From assembly GCA_947457715.1 (NCBI GenBank), contig CANGXK010000138.1, forward strand, positions 1-7,010: a DNA stretch of 7,010 nt, read 5' to 3'. Made by a program: the position numbers and the translations under genes. Each line of letters starts with the position of its first letter. The stretch's first letter is position 1. This document shows positions 6,556-7,010 of this stretch, piece after piece. Below the pieces are notes generated by a model that saw only the letters and a list, made by a program, of their open reading frames with translations, was not told where the DNA came from and did no database searches. Source of the stretch: Gemmatimonadota bacterium. Lineage in GTDB: Bacteria; Gemmatimonadota; Gemmatimonadetes; Gemmatimonadales; Gemmatimonadaceae.

Positions 6556-6579
6556 GGGGCCGTCGCCGGCCCTAGTTTT
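6556..6579 (+). terminator. likely rho-independent terminator of the greA operon
   Basis: GGGCCG (6557-6562) pairs with CGGCCC (6567-6572) around the loop TCGC, with a possible extra G-T pair. TAG and TTTT (6576-6579) follow. It starts five bases after the enoyl reductase stop codon. The stem is short but very GC-rich. Confidence 0.6.
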
Positions 6580-6590
6580 GTTCCCACCGC

Positions 6591-6718
6591 AAACGAACCG
6601 CCGCACCGCGAATTGCCACGAATCGTCGCTGATCAACGGCATAGTCACCGACTGCCTGGGTTACACGACGCTGAATCCGTGTGTTATTCGCGGAAATCCG
6701 CGGTAAAGCCGTTTGTTT
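6591..6718. repeat. hairpin unit 1 (most divergent copy)
   Basis: The left arm 6591-6623 and right arm 6686-6718 (33 nt each) are an imperfect inverted repeat around a 62-nt core. Each arm holds two spaced ATTCGCGG-like words, or their complement. This copy carries most of the array's differences, clustered in the outer arm (near 6597-6605) and the right half of the core. Confidence 0.85.
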
Positions 6719-6725
6719 GAACCGC

Positions 6726-6853
6726 AAACGAAACACCTCACCGCGAATTGCCACGAATCGTCGCTGCTCAACAGCATAGTCACCGACTGCGAGGGTTACG
6801 CGACGCCGAATCCGTGTGACATTCGCGGAAATTCGCGGTAAAGCTGTTCGTTT
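6726..6853. repeat. hairpin unit 2
   Basis: The arms 6726-6758 and 6821-6853 match as inverted repeats at 26 of 33 positions. The right arm contains two perfect ATTCGCGG words spaced 10 bp apart. The core contains AGTC-ACC-GACT, a small apical hairpin. A 7-bp linker GAACCGC joins it to each neighbour. Confidence 0.9.
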
Positions 6854-6860
6854 GAACCGC

Positions 6861-6988
6861 AAACGAAACACCTCACCGCGAATTGCCACGAATCGTCGCT
6901 GATCAACAGCATAGTCACCGACTGCGAGGGTTACGCGATGCCGAATCCGTGTGACATTCGCGGAAATCCGCGGTAAAGCTGTTCGTTT
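6861..6988. repeat. hairpin unit 3
   Basis: The arms 6861-6893 and 6956-6988 match as inverted repeats at 25 of 33 positions. The unit is nearly identical to unit 2 (three substitutions). At the junction with unit 2, TTCGTTTG (6847-6854) and CAAACGAA (6860-6867) also form a perfect 8-bp inverted repeat with a 5-bp loop, so pairing within units and between units competes. Confidence 0.9.
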
Positions 6989-7010
6989 GAACCGCAAACC
7001 AACTGTCCTA

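Larger units (their letters stand above)
6587..7010. repeat. tandem array of 135-bp hairpin repeat units (three full, one partial)
   Basis: The sequence CCGCAAAC recurs at 6587, 6722, 6857 and 6992, an exact 135-bp period. Three full units are present (6587-6721, 6722-6856, 6857-6991), and a fourth departs from the repeat after CCGCAAAC. Units 2 and 3 differ at 3 of 135 positions; units 1 and 3 differ at 13. There are no unique spacers. Unit 3 has about 54% G+C, below the neighbouring genes. No convincing gene lies in this stretch. The array begins just after the greA operon terminator and nearly reaches the window end, so its right border may not be complete. Confidence 0.95.

Noticed and set aside
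6572..6997. 141-residue reading frame on the - strand with a 45-residue periodicity
   Set aside because: The period arises because 135 is a multiple of three. Two of the three differences between units 2 and 3 change the amino acid, and unit 1 shows about eight changed residues from 13 substitutions, so there is no sign of protein-level selection. The start is TTG without a ribosome site.
6587..7010. CRISPR array
   Set aside because: The repeats are 135 bp and directly adjacent apart from a constant 7-bp linker. There are no unique spacers and no cas genes.

Overview
The window is GC-rich chromosomal DNA, dense in codons ending in G or C. It carries five complete protein genes and the tail of a sixth. 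No ribosomal or tRNA gene is present to fix the taxonomy. The mix of a catecholate-type TonB receptor (so an outer membrane), a GreA protein with a slightly divergent N-terminus, an MECR-like enoyl reductase and scattered intergenic inverted repeats suggests a GC-rich Gram-negative bacterium. Gemmatimonadota is my best but unproven guess.

Layout: 1-183 is the 3' end of a MazG-like nucleotide pyrophosphohydrolase on the + strand. 184-343 is a gene-free strip between convergent genes, holding a long imperfect inverted repeat, a short GC hairpin and a run of ten C. 344-1783 (- strand) is an alkaline-phosphatase-superfamily phosphodiesterase with a full set of active-site residues. It is divergent from a LOG-family nucleotide phosphoribohydrolase (1812-2756, +), with only 28 bases between the chosen starts. 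Next comes a TonB-dependent siderophore receptor (2804-4948, +), with a Fur-box-like palindrome at its 5' end. A likely promoter and a very strong GC hairpin lie ahead of greA (5086-5571, +). greA overlaps the start of an MECR-like NADPH 2-enoyl thioester reductase (5568-6551, +) by an ATGA junction, so those two form an operon. A terminator-like hairpin follows.

The last 420 bases hold no convincing gene. They are a tandem array of three 135-bp units plus the beginning of a fourth. Each unit is a large imperfect hairpin with two 33-nt arms around a 62-nt core. This array is the most unusual thing in the window.

The genes do not form one pathway. The phosphodiesterase, LOG and MazG-like proteins all act on phosphorylated small molecules or nucleotides. 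The receptor serves iron uptake and looks iron-regulated. greA and the enoyl reductase are co-transcribed housekeeping functions. I found no defence system, phage module, CRISPR array or classical insertion sequence. Organism, promoter and regulator assignments are inference. Protein family calls rest on motifs read directly from the translations.
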